Assembly (NCBI GenBank): GCA_010672965.1
Contig: JAAHFN010000001.1
Location: forward strand, 206,118-270,117
DNA: 64,000 bases
DNA from: Oscillatoria sp. SIO1A7
Lineage (GTDB): Bacteria > Cyanobacteriota > Cyanobacteriia > Cyanobacteriales > Laspinemataceae
Direction: 5' to 3'
The translations under genes were made by a program, and so were the position numbers. Under the pieces are notes generated by a model, which saw nothing but the letters and a program-made list of their open reading frames with translations, made no database searches and was not told the DNA's origin. Below, in pieces: positions 8,435-18,500 of the stretch (positions within the stretch are counted from its first letter, which is position 1; every line of letters begins with the position of its first letter).

Positions 8435-8614
8435 TATAGCGTTTCTCGAATAAGTGTAAGTTTGTCTCGGGCGAAGCATCCCAATACAGAGATTACCCGT
8501 CCTAGAGCGGAGATTCTTGCAGGGATGCTATCGCCCCTACGATCCCTACGACGACCCCTACGACCCCTGCGACCCCAAGGCGATCGTTCATTGCACCTAT
8601 TTGAGAACTGCTAT
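8435..8614. repeat. Family A element with internal expansion
   Basis: The ends are TATAGCGTTTCTCGAATA and TATTTGAGAACTGCTAT. The core halves GGGCGAAGCATCCC and GGGATGCTATCGCCCCTACG are present. About 40 extra bases of CCCTACGAC-type repeats expand the right half. The rest of the gap to 8728 contains GACTGCTGACTGCTAATAGC heptamers. Confidence 0.75.
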
Positions 8615-8728
8615 GTAGCACTACCGATTAAGGTGTTTGACAGGAATCAAAACGCTGATGTGTGCGCTTGTTGGCAGGACTTTAGCTGACTGCTGACTGC
8701 TAATAGCTTACTGCTATATCTGCAAAAA

Positions 8729-9586
8729 TTAGGCTGCAGATAATTGGCACTGCGTTGGCGCGATCGCCACTCGTCGCCCGACTGCTGCAGCCACCGGGCG
8801 CAAGCTGCGGACTAGCTCGACCATTTCTGGGAGAGAAAGGGCCTGACGAGCATCGGACATCGATCGCGAAGGTTCTGGGTGGCATTCTATCGCCAATCCA
8901 TCAGCCCCAGCAGCGATCGCCGCCCGTGCCAGAGATGCCACCAACTCCCGCTTGCCCGCTGCATGAGATGGATCGACAATAACAGGCAAATGAGTCATTT
9001 GCTTGCACGCCACAACAGCTCCCAAATCCAGCACGTTGCGGGTATAGGTATCGAAACTGCGAATTCCCCGCTCGCAGAGAATCACCTGGGGATTCCCTTG
9101 GCTGAGAATATATTCGGCAGCGAAGACAAACTCTTCAATCGTGGCCGCTAAACCCCGCTTGAGAATAATCGGCTTCCGGGTTTTGCCCACTGCTTTGAGC
9201 AACTCGAAGTTATGCATATTGCGGCTGCCAATCTGAAGCAAATCCGCATGAGCGACAACTGCCTCGATCTGGGGAATGGACATAACCTCGGTTACTGTGG
9301 GAATCCCGTAGCGCTGGCTAGTCTGAGCCAAAATTTTTAACCCCGCATCTCCCAAGCCCTGGAAAGAGTATGGGGAGGTGCGGGGTTTGTAGGCACCGCC
9401 ACGCAAAACTTGGACTGGGGCAAGAGCGAGGTGACTGGCCACTTGCTCCATTTGCTCCAAACTTTCTACGGAGCAAGGTCCGCCAATAATTAAAATTTCT
9501 TCGCTACCAACGGCGATTTGTTCTGAAATGCGAATCTTTGTTTTATGGTCGGCGCGAGATTTGGCTGCCAGTTTGGCCTCTATCAT
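8729..9586 (-). CDS. aroF: 3-deoxy-7-phosphoheptulonate synthase (DAHP synthase, type I beta)
   Basis: The enzyme condenses phosphoenolpyruvate and erythrose 4-phosphate, the first step of the shikimate pathway to aromatic amino acids. The 285-residue protein has GGPCSVES (metal-binding Cys, residues 35-42), RGGAYKPRTSPYSFQG, DLLQIGSRNMHNFELL, KRGLAATIEEF, ILCERGIRSFD, and PVIVDPSHAAGKRELV near the C-terminus with the DxSH motif. This set defines the AroF/KDSA-type barrel. No regulatory ACT domain or chorismate-mutase domain is attached, so it is a short form. A GGAG site precedes the ATG. Its leader on the minus strand overlaps a strong GC hairpin at 9614-9637. Confidence 0.95.
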   Translation of the reverse strand: MIEAKLAAKSRADHKTKIRISEQIAVGSEEILIIGGPCSVESLEQMEQVASHLALAPVQVLRGGAYKPRTSPYSFQGLGDAGLKILAQTSQRYGIPTVTEVMSIPQIEAVVAHADLLQIGSRNMHNFELLKAVGKTRKPIILKRGLAATIEEFVFAAEYILSQGNPQVILCERGIRSFDTYTRNVLDLGAVVACKQMTHLPVIVDPSHAAGKRELVASLARAAIAAGADGLAIECHPEPSRSMSDARQALSLPEMVELVRSLRPVAAAVGRRVAIAPTQCQLSAA

Positions 9587-9613
9587 AGATCGGTACTCCT
9601 TATTATTCTATAG

Positions 9614-9637
9614 AGCCGCCTTTGAGGCGGCTTTTTT
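9614..9637 (+). terminator. Terminator-like hairpin upstream of aroF
   Basis: AGCCGCC-TTTGA-GGCGGCT followed by TTTTTT on the plus strand is a textbook rho-independent terminator. It points against aroF, so on the plus strand it would stop antisense transcripts. On the minus strand the same hairpin lies in the aroF leader without a T-run. Confidence 0.65.
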
Positions 9638-9641
9638 CTGT

Positions 9642-9802
9642 AGGACTTACGCAAAATATCCAAAGAGCGTGTTTTGTAGGGGCGATCGCTCTTGGGATTG
9701 CCCCTACCCGCATCTACGCTACGGACGGGGCGATCGCTCTTGGGATTGCCCCTACCCGCATCTACGCTACGGACGGGGCGATCGCTCTTGGGATTGCCCT
9801 AC
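9642..9802. repeat. Family C end plus 48-bp tandem repeat
   Basis: The left end AGGACTTACGCA (9642) matches family C. The interior unit starting GGGGCGATCGCTCTTGGGAT repeats at 9679, 9727 and 9775, an exact 48-bp period with the third unit partial. The right terminal repeat is not visible. Confidence 0.8.
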
Positions 9803-9833
9803 AACGCTCGGATATGGACAGCGTTGGTATTGA

Positions 9834-9869
9834 CTAAAAAACCCGGAACCTTCGAGAGAGTTCCGGGTT
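9834..9869 (-). terminator. Rho-independent terminator, minus strand
   Basis: Read on the minus strand, AACCCGGAAC and GTTCCGGGTT form a 10-bp stem with a 10-base loop followed by TTTTTTAG. It closes the short transcription unit that starts near 10170. Confidence 0.85.
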
Positions 9870-10170
9870 AAGGTCAACAGCGACATGACAATACCTACCC
9901 AGAACTCTCCCTGAGCCAATGATAAAACCCAAAAAAGTAGCTAGATAGGTAGGTAGTCATTGTTTTTTTCGCGTTACGTCTTTTTGCGTTACTGGGTGGG
10001 GAATTGGGGGGCAATTGGGGGCGATCGCCATTTAAAGCGGTCAGCAGCAAGGAAGCGGTTGGAACAATACTTATGGGCCGTTTGCTCGCCTCTGGATACG
10101 ACAATCTAGCTCCTGCTGACCGGCGAGGGTGCTTTTCTAAAAGAGCCCTTGCTTATCGTGGCTCTTAACC
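9870..10170 (-). ncRNA. Short transcription unit: possible small RNA or small mRNA
   Basis: A strong promoter and a strong terminator on the minus strand bracket about 330 nt with no recognised gene. The predicted 5' end carries a hairpin AAGAGCC/GGCTCTT (10141-10166 on the plus strand). A second inverted repeat, GGTCAGCAG/CTGCTGACC, would pair across the possible ribosome binding site at 10110-10114. Inside is a 69-codon frame with a TTG start (10104 to 9895). Part of the region (about 9990-10035) is GGGGAATTGGGG-type repeat, which may have expanded it. I do not recognise any known RNA family. Confidence 0.5.
9895..10104 (-). CDS. Possible small protein in the short transcription unit
   Basis: The frame has 69 residues from a TTG start, with AGGAG five bases upstream. 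The first 25 residues (MSYPEASKRPISIVPTASLL) lead into a Pro/Asn-rich stretch encoded by repeat DNA. The end (MTTYLSSYFFGFYHWLRES, starting at an internal ATG) is aromatic and could be a short membrane-associated segment. The product is not recognised. The case for it is the promoter, the ribosome binding site and the terminator; the case against is the repeat-derived middle. Confidence 0.35.
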   Translation of the reverse strand: MSYPEASKRPISIVPTASLLLTALNGDRPQLPPNSPPSNAKRRNAKKTMTTYLSSYFFGFYHWLRESSG

Positions 10171-10176
10171 CTTGCG

Positions 10177-10206
10177 ATTATAGCTGAGCGTTTGTGCCAA
10201 TGTCAA
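10177..10206 (-). promoter_or_regulatory. Strong promoter of the short minus-strand unit
   Basis: On the minus strand TTGACA (10206-10201) and TATAAT (10182-10177), both perfect consensus hexamers, are separated by 18 bp. It is the best promoter match noticed in the window. It diverges from the nfu gene at 10313. Confidence 0.8.
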
Positions 10207-10312
10207 CAGCCTGCCCCCGAGGAGCGCTTGTCTAAAAAACGTTAAAATGCTATAGAGCTGAGGGCTCCAAGCCAAAAGCTCAAACTAAATCTATTCATAG
10301 GGAGAGGAACCC

Positions 10313-10555
10313 ATGTCTGAAACACTAACACTGACAAGGGAAAACGTCGAGACCGTTTTGGACGAACTGCGGCCCTTTTTGAACGCCGATGGCGGTGATG
10401 TCTCCTTGGTGGACATAGAAGGACCAATCGTGAAGTTGCAGCTCCAAGGAGCCTGCGGGTCTTGCCCCAGCTCGACGATGACTCTAAAAATGGGTATCGA
10501 GCGCAAGCTACAGGAAAAAATTCCCGAAATCGCTGAGGTCGAACAAGTAGCCTAG
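10313..10555 (+). CDS. nfu: NifU-like iron-sulfur cluster scaffold protein (Nfu)
   Basis: The 80-residue protein is the single C-terminal NifU domain. It holds a labile Fe-S cluster between subunits and passes it to apoproteins, including photosystem I in cyanobacteria. The pattern [19 protein letters not shown], the hydrophobic strand VKLQLQGAC, the paired cysteines of CGSC (Cys48 and Cys51) and [17 protein letters not shown] all match the family, and the length fits the short cyanobacterial form. A GGGAGAGG site lies just before the ATG. It is the first gene of a cassette with the RTX protein at 11513, and a damaged copy lies at 15076. Functional linkage to the RTX gene is unknown. Confidence 0.95.
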   Translation: MSETLTLTRENVETVLDELRPFLNADGGDVSLVDIEGPIVKLQLQGACGSCPSSTMTLKMGIERKLQEKIPEIAEVEQVA

Positions 10556-11335
10556 GCGAATTGGGAATTGGGCATTGGGCATTGGGCATTGGGCATTGGC
10601 CCCCCTGCTCCCTGCTCCCCTGCCCTTTCAAGGGTATGTTTTTTATAATCCTCTTTTTTGAAGAGATCGGTAGGCGGCATACATTTATGGGGCGAAGCAT
10701 TCCAATACAATAATTTTTTTGAAGAACAAAGTCTGTCTCGGGAATGCGATCGCCCCTACACCCCCCTACACCCTCAAAAATGCCAAATCTAAAAAACATA
10801 CCCGAGGTAAGGCCCCCCTGCTCCCTGCTCCCCTGCTCCCTGCCCCCCTGCTCCCTGCCCCCTGCACCTCATACCCCCCATACCCCAAACCCCACAAAAA
10901 CTTGGGTACAGGAAACAATTTATTGGGGCAAAGCGTCTCGGGAGGCCAGTTTAGCCCCCTTCTGCAATTCCAAATTCAAATTAATAAGACAATCGGGAAA
11001 AGAGTAAAAAAAAGCGATGCCTATATGCGATGGTTCATATCGTATTGCGGCAAAGCAAGATATGATTTGCTAAAATTTTCTAGAAAAAAAATTTAGCGAT
11101 CGCCGTTGAATTCGCAGAAATATAGAGTAAGGGGCGCGATAGTAAACCCGCTTTCATCCCAAATTCAGCAGGACTTAGGCAAGGATTCTACCTATAGCGG
11201 CAGTGCCCCGGCACCTGCCCGGATTTTACGCCAAATATTGCGTAAGTACCACCTGTAGGGGCAGTGCCCCCGTGCCTGCCCCCATACCTGCCCAGATTTT
11301 TAGGCCAAATTTGGAACGGATTGACTATCGAACTT
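10556..11335. repeat. Repeat-filled spacer between nfu and the first RTX gene
   Basis: The spacer holds GGGCATT heptamers (10565-10600), CCTGCTCCCTGCTCCC repeats (10602-10620 and 10817-10865) and a family A core fragment (10685-10760). It also holds the conserved cassette leader at 11008-11159 and a family C element at 11170-11250 (AGGACTTAGGCA to GCGTAAGTACC). No reading frame is convincing. Confidence 0.7.
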
Positions 11336-11468
11336 AGGGACTTGCAAGTTAATAATGTACCGGCTATGCCCTCCTTGGGCAGGCTTTCGCCTACGACAGG
11401 CTTTCGCCCGAACGGTGGCGGTCAAAGAACGTTCTTGGACTGGTACTAAATTTGCTGCGCAAGTCCCT
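11336..11468. repeat. Family F inverted-repeat element
   Basis: The ends AGGGACTTGC and GCAAGTCCCT are inverted repeats. The interior has GGCTTTCGCCCGAACGGT and TTCTTGGACTGGTACT. The right part recurs at about 40530-40594 inside the coiled-coil gene there. The element is missing from the second cassette copy and ends 45 bases before the RTX start codon. Confidence 0.7.
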
Positions 11469-11512
11469 TACAACAGGGGCATCTGTAAATCAACAGATTA
11501 CAGAGGAGCAAA

Positions 11513-14500
11513 ATGGCGACAATAATTGGAACGGATAGCGGCGAGGCGCTACAAGCCACGCTCGCCGATCCTATGGTCATTGCCCTATCGGGAAACGATA
11601 CGGCACTCGGAAGCACGGGCGATGACAATATTAATGGCAACCAAGGAGATGACTTAATCTTTGGTGGCACTGGCAATGACAGCTTGCGCGGAGGCCAGGG
11701 CAACGACCAGATTTTGGGCGAAGATGGAGAAGATACGCTCTGGGGCGACAAAGGCAACGACAATATCTGGGGCGGCAACGGAAACGACCAAATTCTTGGC
11801 AACGTTGGAACAGATTTCATCAATGGCAACCAGGGTAACGATACTCTCTGGGGAGGCGAGGATAACGACACGGTGCGCGGGGGCCAAGGTAACGACAGCA
11901 TCTTGGGGGATGACGGCAACGATTCCCTTTATGGCGATAAAGGTGCGGATACTCTGGCCGGTGGCGCTGGCAGCGACAATTTTGTCATAGGCAACGGAAC
12001 TGGCGGAGCCAACCTAACCGATGCAGACTTTTTTAGCGACTATACCGACGGCACGGATCGAATTACTTTGCTGGACGGCCTGAACTTCGCTAATTTGACT
12101 GTTGCTCAGGGCACTGGGGCAAATGCCAACAATACGACTATCCGCAATACTGCTACTGGGGAATGGTTGGCTGTTGTGGCGGGAGTCAACGCTACCAATA
12201 TTACGGCGTCGGATTTCGGAGAGGCAGATACGACAGCGTCTCCAACCCCCCAAGGTACAGATCAGCTACCGGCTTTCCCGCCACCGGAATTGGCGGTAAT
12301 TCCAGCCGTACCGCCACCAGCACCACCAGCGCCACCACCGCCACCAGTCGCCACCATTGCAGCAGGCACTGCGCCGACTGAGGCTGGCCCAGTCAACGGA
12401 ACCTTCACCGTGACTCTAGATACGGCACCAACGGCAGATGTGGCGATCGGCTATTCGTTCAATGGCAGTACGGCTACGGGCGGTGGCATTGACTATACCG
12501 ATCCTGGCAACGGCAGCATTACCATTGCGGCCGGTCAAACCACTGGCACGATTACCACGAATATCGTCGATGATAGCCTGGTAGATCCCGACGAGACGAT
12601 AATAGCAACTTTGAATGCTGGTAATGGCTACACTGTGGGTGGAACCAACACCGCTACCTTGACCATCGCCGACAACGATCCATCTACGATCTCAATCGTT
12701 CAGGGCGTAACTCCCCAAGAAGACGATCCCACCACAACTGCATCGGATCCAGTTAATGGCACGTTTGTTCTGACCCGCGTTGGTTCCCCAGCTCAGATAT
12801 CCCAGGCTCTAACTGTAAATTATACAGTTGCTGGTGGTGGCGGAGCCGTTGCTGGCACCGATTTTAATGACTTGGGCAGTGGCAGCGTTACATTCAATGC
12901 TGGAGACGCGGAGGCGATTATCCAGATACAACCTATTGACGACAGCGACACTGACCCGGGCGAAACAGTAACTGCTACTATAACTGCTCCCACTGGCTAT
13001 AGCATAGACGGAGCGGCTGCCCAAACTCTGACCATCTTGGATGATGACGTTCCGTCCGTGAGCATCAATGCTGCTCCAGGCAATGCCAGGGAATGGGATG
13101 CGACCTTGGCTCCTCCTGCTCCCGTTAACGGTACTTTTAACTTGATTCGCACGGGAGCTAATACTAGCGCTCTGACTGTTCCGATTACCGTTGGCGGTAC
13201 GGCCACGGGTGGTGGAACTGACTACAACCTTACTGCTGGTAGTGGCGCTACCTTTAATGCAGGATTCACGGAGATTACAATCCCAGCGAACGTGTCTTCC
13301 GTCCCGATTACAGTTGCCCCCGTAAGGGATGCTGTTAGCGAGACAGCCAACGAGACGGTGGACATTACTATCCAGGCTGCTACCGCTACCCCAGTTAACT
13401 ACTTTGTTCAGGGTCCTCCCACTGCTTCGCTGACAATTGAGGACGAACCCTTAACAGTAGCAATAGCTGCTGGAACGACGACCCCAACAGAGGACGGCAC
13501 CACCAACGGCACCTTTACTTTTACTCGCACCGGGAGTCCCGATGCTGCTCTGACTGCGACTTACACGATCGCTACTGGGACCGGTCAAGCTACTGCCGGA
13601 ACGGATTACTCGATCGCTGCAGGCACTGGCGCTACCGCTGCTAACACGACTAGCGTGACCTTTGCGGCGGGTTCCTCGACTGCTGATATCACGATCGCCG
13701 GACTGCAGGATACGTTTGTTGACCCTAACGAAACAGTTCAGATAACTCTAGACAGTACGCCTGCTGCGGGCTTCACCGTGGCTGGTTCCAACCCAGCTTC
13801 GCTGACAATTTTGGACGACGAACCGTTCGTCCAGGTGAGCATCACGGCCGGTGCGGGAGCAACTGAGGCAAATACAGCACCAGGTTCGGGCGGCACTTTT
13901 ACTCTGACGCGAGCAGGAGACTTAACGAACGCCCTCAACGTAACTTATACCCTCCCTGCTGCTGCTCCCGGTATTGCCACCGAAGGCGCGGCCAATGATT
14001 TCACTCTTAGCAGCCTCGCTGCCAATCCGGCTGGTACTACAGTCACGAATACTGGGGCTACAATCCCCGCCGGTGCCAGCAGTATCACAATTGAGGTGCT
14101 TCCAGTCGATGATGGTGTCGGTGAGGGAGCTGAAACAGTAACCCTAACCGTGACGGATAACGCTCAGACTTACGCCATCGGAATAAACACTGCTACCATA
14201 CAACTTGCAGATAACGATGGAACTCCTGGGCCTGACGTTCTGGCGGGGGGAGCTACTTCTGGTATCCTTGCAGGGGGAGCTGGCGACGACCAGATAACTG
14301 CTGGTACTGCCGGCGATCTACTTATTGGCGGTCTTGGCAATGATACCCTGACGGGTGGCGCTGGCAATGACCAGTTCCGGTTTAATGCCACAAACGAAGG
14401 GCAAGACACTATCAACAACTTCACCGTTGGTGCCGATACGATCCAAGTGGCCACGGGTTCCTTCGGCGGTCTAGCTATAGGAACCAATCCAATCAACGCT

Positions 14501-14683
14501 ACCCAGTTTATCAGTGGCGCAGGGACTGTGGCGGCCAACGGTGCTGGAGCGCCCCAGTTCATTTATGATGCGACCAGTGGCCAGTTGCGCTACGATGCAG
14601 ACGGTGTTGCGGGTGGAGAGATATTGCTGGCGACTCTAGCCGGGACACCTGCTCTGGTCAACACTAGCATTGTTTACGTCTAA
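11513..14683 (+). CDS. RTX/Calx-beta calcium-binding protein, copy 1
   Basis: A 1056-residue acidic protein, probably exported by a type I system because it has RTX repeats and no N-terminal signal peptide. Layout: an N-terminal RTX block (residues about 25-160, repeated GGxGND units); a proline-rich linker PPAPPAPPPPP (about 255-280); five Calx-beta domains (about 280-900, each with a NGTFTxTR-like strand and a VDPDET or similar acidic loop). The C-terminus has a second RTX block (LIGGLGNDTLTGGAGNDQF) and the closing module QFIYDATSGQLRYDADGVAGG seen in many cyanobacterial RTX proteins. Both blocks should bind calcium. A GAGGAG site lies four bases before the ATG. The paralog at 15590 differs mostly in the linker and in Calx-beta repeats three and four. 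Confidence 0.9.
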   Translation: MATIIGTDSGEALQATLADPMVIALSGNDTALGSTGDDNINGNQGDDLIFGGTGNDSLRGGQGNDQILGEDGEDTLWGDKGNDNIWGGNGNDQILGNVGTDFINGNQGNDTLWGGEDNDTVRGGQGNDSILGDDGNDSLYGDKGADTLAGGAGSDNFVIGNGTGGANLTDADFFSDYTDGTDRITLLDGLNFANLTVAQGTGANANNTTIRNTATGEWLAVVAGVNATNITASDFGEADTTASPTPQGTDQLPAFPPPELAVIPAVPPPAPPAPPPPPVATIAAGTAPTEAGPVNGTFTVTLDTAPTADVAIGYSFNGSTATGGGIDYTDPGNGSITIAAGQTTGTITTNIVDDSLVDPDETIIATLNAGNGYTVGGTNTATLTIADNDPSTISIVQGVTPQEDDPTTTASDPVNGTFVLTRVGSPAQISQALTVNYTVAGGGGAVAGTDFNDLGSGSVTFNAGDAEAIIQIQPIDDSDTDPGETVTATITAPTGYSIDGAAAQTLTILDDDVPSVSINAAPGNAREWDATLAPPAPVNGTFNLIRTGANTSALTVPITVGGTATGGGTDYNLTAGSGATFNAGFTEITIPANVSSVPITVAPVRDAVSETANETVDITIQAATATPVNYFVQGPPTASLTIEDEPLTVAIAAGTTTPTEDGTTNGTFTFTRTGSPDAALTATYTIATGTGQATAGTDYSIAAGTGATAANTTSVTFAAGSSTADITIAGLQDTFVDPNETVQITLDSTPAAGFTVAGSNPASLTILDDEPFVQVSITAGAGATEANTAPGSGGTFTLTRAGDLTNALNVTYTLPAAAPGIATEGAANDFTLSSLAANPAGTTVTNTGATIPAGASSITIEVLPVDDGVGEGAETVTLTVTDNAQTYAIGINTATIQLADNDGTPGPDVLAGGATSGILAGGAGDDQITAGTAGDLLIGGLGNDTLTGGAGNDQFRFNATNEGQDTINNFTVGADTIQVATGSFGGLAIGTNPINATQFISGAGTVAANGAGAPQFIYDATSGQLRYDADGVAGGEILLATLAGTPALVNTSIVYV

Positions 14684-14738
14684 CCCAAGACAAAAGCTTT
14701 CGAGCTAAAAGCCTGACAATTTGCAAATAGTAAATTAA

Positions 14739-14769
14739 GGGGAGGTCATTAATATGGCCTCCCTTTTTT
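14739..14769 (+). terminator. Terminator of RTX copy 1
   Basis: GGGAGG(T)CAT pairs with ATGGCCTCCC and is followed by TTTTTT. The same structure follows copy 2 at 18843-18873. Confidence 0.85.
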
Positions 14770-14833
14770 GAGTTTTGAGTTTTGAATTTTGAGTTTTGAG
14801 TTTTGAGGACTAATACAACAGAGGCGATCGCAT

Positions 14834-14988
14834 GTTATATCAAATCCGGTTAAATGCCCATAAACCCCTACAAACTGTGACTGTTTAAGCGGACTCGATC
14901 GGGACTTACGCATGCCCGGAAAGCCAATACCATCCGTAGGTGTCAACGGCCGTTAACCCCTACTAAGTATAGAGTTAATGCGTAAGTC
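14834..14988. repeat. Family B end piece and family C element between the two cassettes
   Basis: 14834-14900 runs from ATATCAAATCCGG through CCCCTACAAACTGTGACTG to GCGGACTCGAT, a short family B form that also follows copy 2 at 18941-19006. 14902-14988 is bounded by GGGACTTACGCA and TGCGTAAGTC, a family C element. The upstream stretch 14770-14808 is GAGTTTTGAGTTTTGA repeat. Confidence 0.7.
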
Positions 14989-15075
14989 ATATCTAAAAAA
15001 AATTAAAATGCTATAAAGCTGAGGGCTCCAAGCCAAAAGCTCAAACTAAATTTATTCATAGGGAAGAAGAATCGT

Positions 15076-15317
15076 ATGTCTGAAACACTGACACTGACAC
15101 CGGAAAACGTCGAAACCGTCTTGGAGAAATGCGGCCCTATTTAATGGCCGATGGCGGTAATGTCTCCTTGGAGGAAATAGAAGGACCAATAGTGAAGTTG
15201 AAACTCCAAGGAGCCTGCGGGTCTTGCCCCAGTTCGACGATGACTCTGAAAATGGGTATAGAGCGCAAGCTACAGGAAAAAATTACCGAAATCGCTGAGG
15301 TCGAACAAGTAGTTTAG
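15076..15317 (+). pseudogene. Frameshifted second nfu copy
   Basis: The ATG at 15076 and the first 17 codons match the nfu gene at 10313, but one base is missing near 15127 (GAGAAATGCGG against GACGAACTGCGG). The original frame then stops at 15142-15144. The restored frame is open from an ATG at 15129 to 15317 and encodes 62 residues. These start [14 protein letters not shown] and keep the Cys pair CGSC and the whole C-terminal part. It has lost only the first helix, and changes such as KLKLQ and EKITEI are conservative. It is either a pseudogene or a shortened Nfu translated from the internal ATG. Confidence 0.85.
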
Positions 15318-15589
15318 TAAAAAAAGCGATGCCTATATGCGATCGTTCATATCGTATTGCGGAAAAAAAAGATATGATATGCTAAAATTTCAGAGAAAAA
15401 TAATTTAGCGATCGCGGCGGAGTTCGCAAAACTATCTATAGAATAAAGGGAGGCGATAGTAAACCCGCTTTCATCCCAAGTGTAGGAATGAAGGCGATCT
15501 TTCCTACAAGATATAGGGGGAATGCGTAAGTCCGATGGAACTTACAACAGAGACAGGATCTGTAAATCAAGAGATGACAGAGGAGCAAA
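15318..15589 (+). promoter_or_regulatory. Conserved leader of the RTX genes
   Basis: 15322-15475 aligns with 11008-11159 before copy 1: AAAAAGCGATGCCTATATGC, ATCGTATTGCGG, GATATGATATGCTAAAAT, TTTAGCGATCGC, and GATAGTAAACCCGCTTTCAT. In both copies this block precedes the RTX gene, which suggests the RTX promoter and regulatory sites. CATATCG/GATATGA elements near 11036 and 15347 form short inverted pairs. The last 50 bases (ATCTGTAAATCAA to GAGGAGCAAA) are also shared. Confidence 0.5.
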
Positions 15590-18500
15590 ATGGCAATTGG
15601 AACGAACAACGCAGAGGCCCTGCAAGCGACCCTCGTCGATCCTGAAATCATTGCCCTATCGGGAAACGATACGGCACTCGGAAGCACCGGCGATGACAAT
15701 ATCAATGGCAACCAAGGAGATGACTTAATCTTTGGTTCCACTGGCAATGACAGCTTGCGCGGAGGCCAGGGCAACGACCAGATTTTCGGCGAAGATGGCG
15801 AAGATACCGTCTGGGGCGACAAGGGGAATGACAATCTCTCCGGCGGTAACGGAAACGACCAAATCTTTGGCGGCGAAGGAAACGACCAAGTCTTTGGCAA
15901 TGCCGGAGCAGATTTCATCAATGGCAACCAGGGTAACGATACTCTCCGGGGAGGCGAGGATAACGACACGGTACGCGGGGGCCAAGGTAACGACAGCATT
16001 TTTGGCGATAAAGGCAACGATTCCCTTTATGGGGATAAAGGTGCAGATACCCTCGTCGGTGGCGCTGGCAGCGATTGCTTTGTTATTGGCAATGGCACCG
16101 GCGGACCCAATTTAGCCGATGCGGACTTGATTAGCGACTATACCGACGGTACGGATCGAATTGCCTTACTGGACGGTCTGACTTTTGCGGATTTGACTAT
16201 TGCCAACGGAACTGGGGCCTTCGCTACCGATACGACTATCCGCGTTACTGCTACCGGGGAATGGTTGGCTCGTATCGCCGGAGTGAACGCTGCCAGTATT
16301 ACGGCGTCGGATTTCAAAGGAGACACGCCAGCCCCGCCAGCCCCGACACCGCCGCCACCTCCAGCACCATCCCCAGTAGCCCCGCCACCACCGCCACCTG
16401 CAGCCCAAAATATAGGAGGCCCGCCACCGGACTTGGCGGTAATTCCAGCAGTACCGCCACCGGCACCACCAGCGCCACCACCGCCGCCACCGCCGCCAGT
16501 TGCCAGCATTGCAGCAGGCACTACGCCGACTGAGGCTGGCCCAACAAACGGAACCTTCACGGTCACTCTAGACACGGCACCAACGGCAGATGTGGCGATC
16601 GGCTATTCCTTCAATGGCAGTACGGCTACGGGCGGTGGCGTTGACTATAGCGATCCTGGCGACGGCAGCATTACCATTGCGGCCGGTCAAACCACTGGCA
16701 CGATTACCACTAATATCGTCGATGATAGCCTGGTAGATCCCGACGAGACGATAATAGCGACTTTGAGTCCTGGAAGCGGCTACACTGTGGGTAGCACCAA
16801 CACCGCTACCTTGACCATAGCCGACAACGATCCATCTACGATCTCAATCGTTCAGGGCGTAACTCCCCAAGAAGACGATCCCACCACAACTGCATCGGAT
16901 CCAGTTAATGGCACGTTTGTTCTGACCCGCGTTGGTTCCCCAGCTCAGATATCCCAGGCTCTAACTGTAAATTACACAATTGGTGGTACAGCCACTGCTG
17001 GCACTGACTTTAATGACCTGGGCAATGAAAGCGTTACATTCAATCCTGGAGACGCGGAGGCTATTATCCAGATACGGCCTATTAACGACAGCGATACTGA
17101 CCCGGGCGAAACAGTAACTGCTACTATAACTGCTCCCACTGGCTATAGCATAGACGGAGCGGCTGCCCAAACTTTGACCATCTTGGATGATGACGTTCCG
17201 TCCGTGAGCATCAATGCCGCTCCAGGCAATGCCAGGGAATGGGATGCGACCTTGGCTCCTCCTGCTCCCGTTAACGGTACTTTTAACTTGATTCGCACGG
17301 GCGCAAACACTAGCGCTCTGACTGTTCCGATCTCTATTGGTGGTACGGCAAGTACAACCGATGGCACCGACTATACCATTACTGATGGTAATGGCAATAA
17401 CCTTGCAGGGGCTACGGAGATTACAATCCCAGCGAACGTATCTTCGGTTCCAATTACAGTGACCCCCGTAAGGGATGCCGATATAACCGAGACGGGCAAT
17501 GAGACGGTGGACATTACCATCCAGGCTGCTACCGCTACTCCGGTTAACTACTTTGTTCAGGGTTCTCCCACTGCTTCGCTGACAATTGAGGACGAAGCCT
17601 TGACAGTAGCAATAGCTGCTGGAACGACGACCCCAACGGAAGCGGGTTCAACAGCAGGCACATTTACTCTCACCCGTACTGGAAGCCCCACCAACGAGCT
17701 AAGGGGTGTTGCTTATACAGTCGGCGGTACAGCGACCAATGGCACAGACTACGCCGCCTTGCTTGGTACTGTTGACTTTGCGGCGGGTTCGGCCACTGCT
17801 ACGATTACGGTCACTCCCACTGGTGACGACGGTTTCGTCGATCCCAATGAAACAGTGGATATAACCCTAGACAGTCCGCCCGTTGCGGGTTTCACTGCCC
17901 TAGCCGGTTCCAACAATGCTTCGCTGACAATTTTGGACGCGCAACCGTTCGTTCAGGTGAACATCACGGCAGGTGCGGGAGCAACTGAGGCGAATACAGC
18001 AGCAGGTTCAGGCGGCACTTTTACTCTGACGCGAGCGGGAGACACCACGAACGCCGTCAACGTAACTTATGACATCACCGGCACTGCCACAGAAGGCGCG
18101 GCCAATGATTATACTCTTAACAGCCTCGCTGCCAATCCGGCTGGTACTACAGTCACGAATACTGGGGCTACAATCCCCGCCGGTGCCAGCAGTATCACAA
18201 TTGAGGTGATTCCAGTCGATGATGGTGTCGGTGAGGGTGCTGAAAACGTAACTTTAAACGTGACGGATAACGCTCAGACTTACGCTATAGGAATCAGCTC
18301 TGCTACTATACAAATTGCAGATAACGACGGAACTCCTGGACCTGACGTGCTTACTGGAACTGGCATTCTGGCAGGGGGCGATGGCGATGACAACATCACA
18401 GCGACCGCCGCTGGTGCGACTTTAATTGGCGGTCTTGGCAATGACACCCTAACGGGTGGCGCTGGCAACGACCAGTTCCGGTTTAATGCCACAAATGAAG

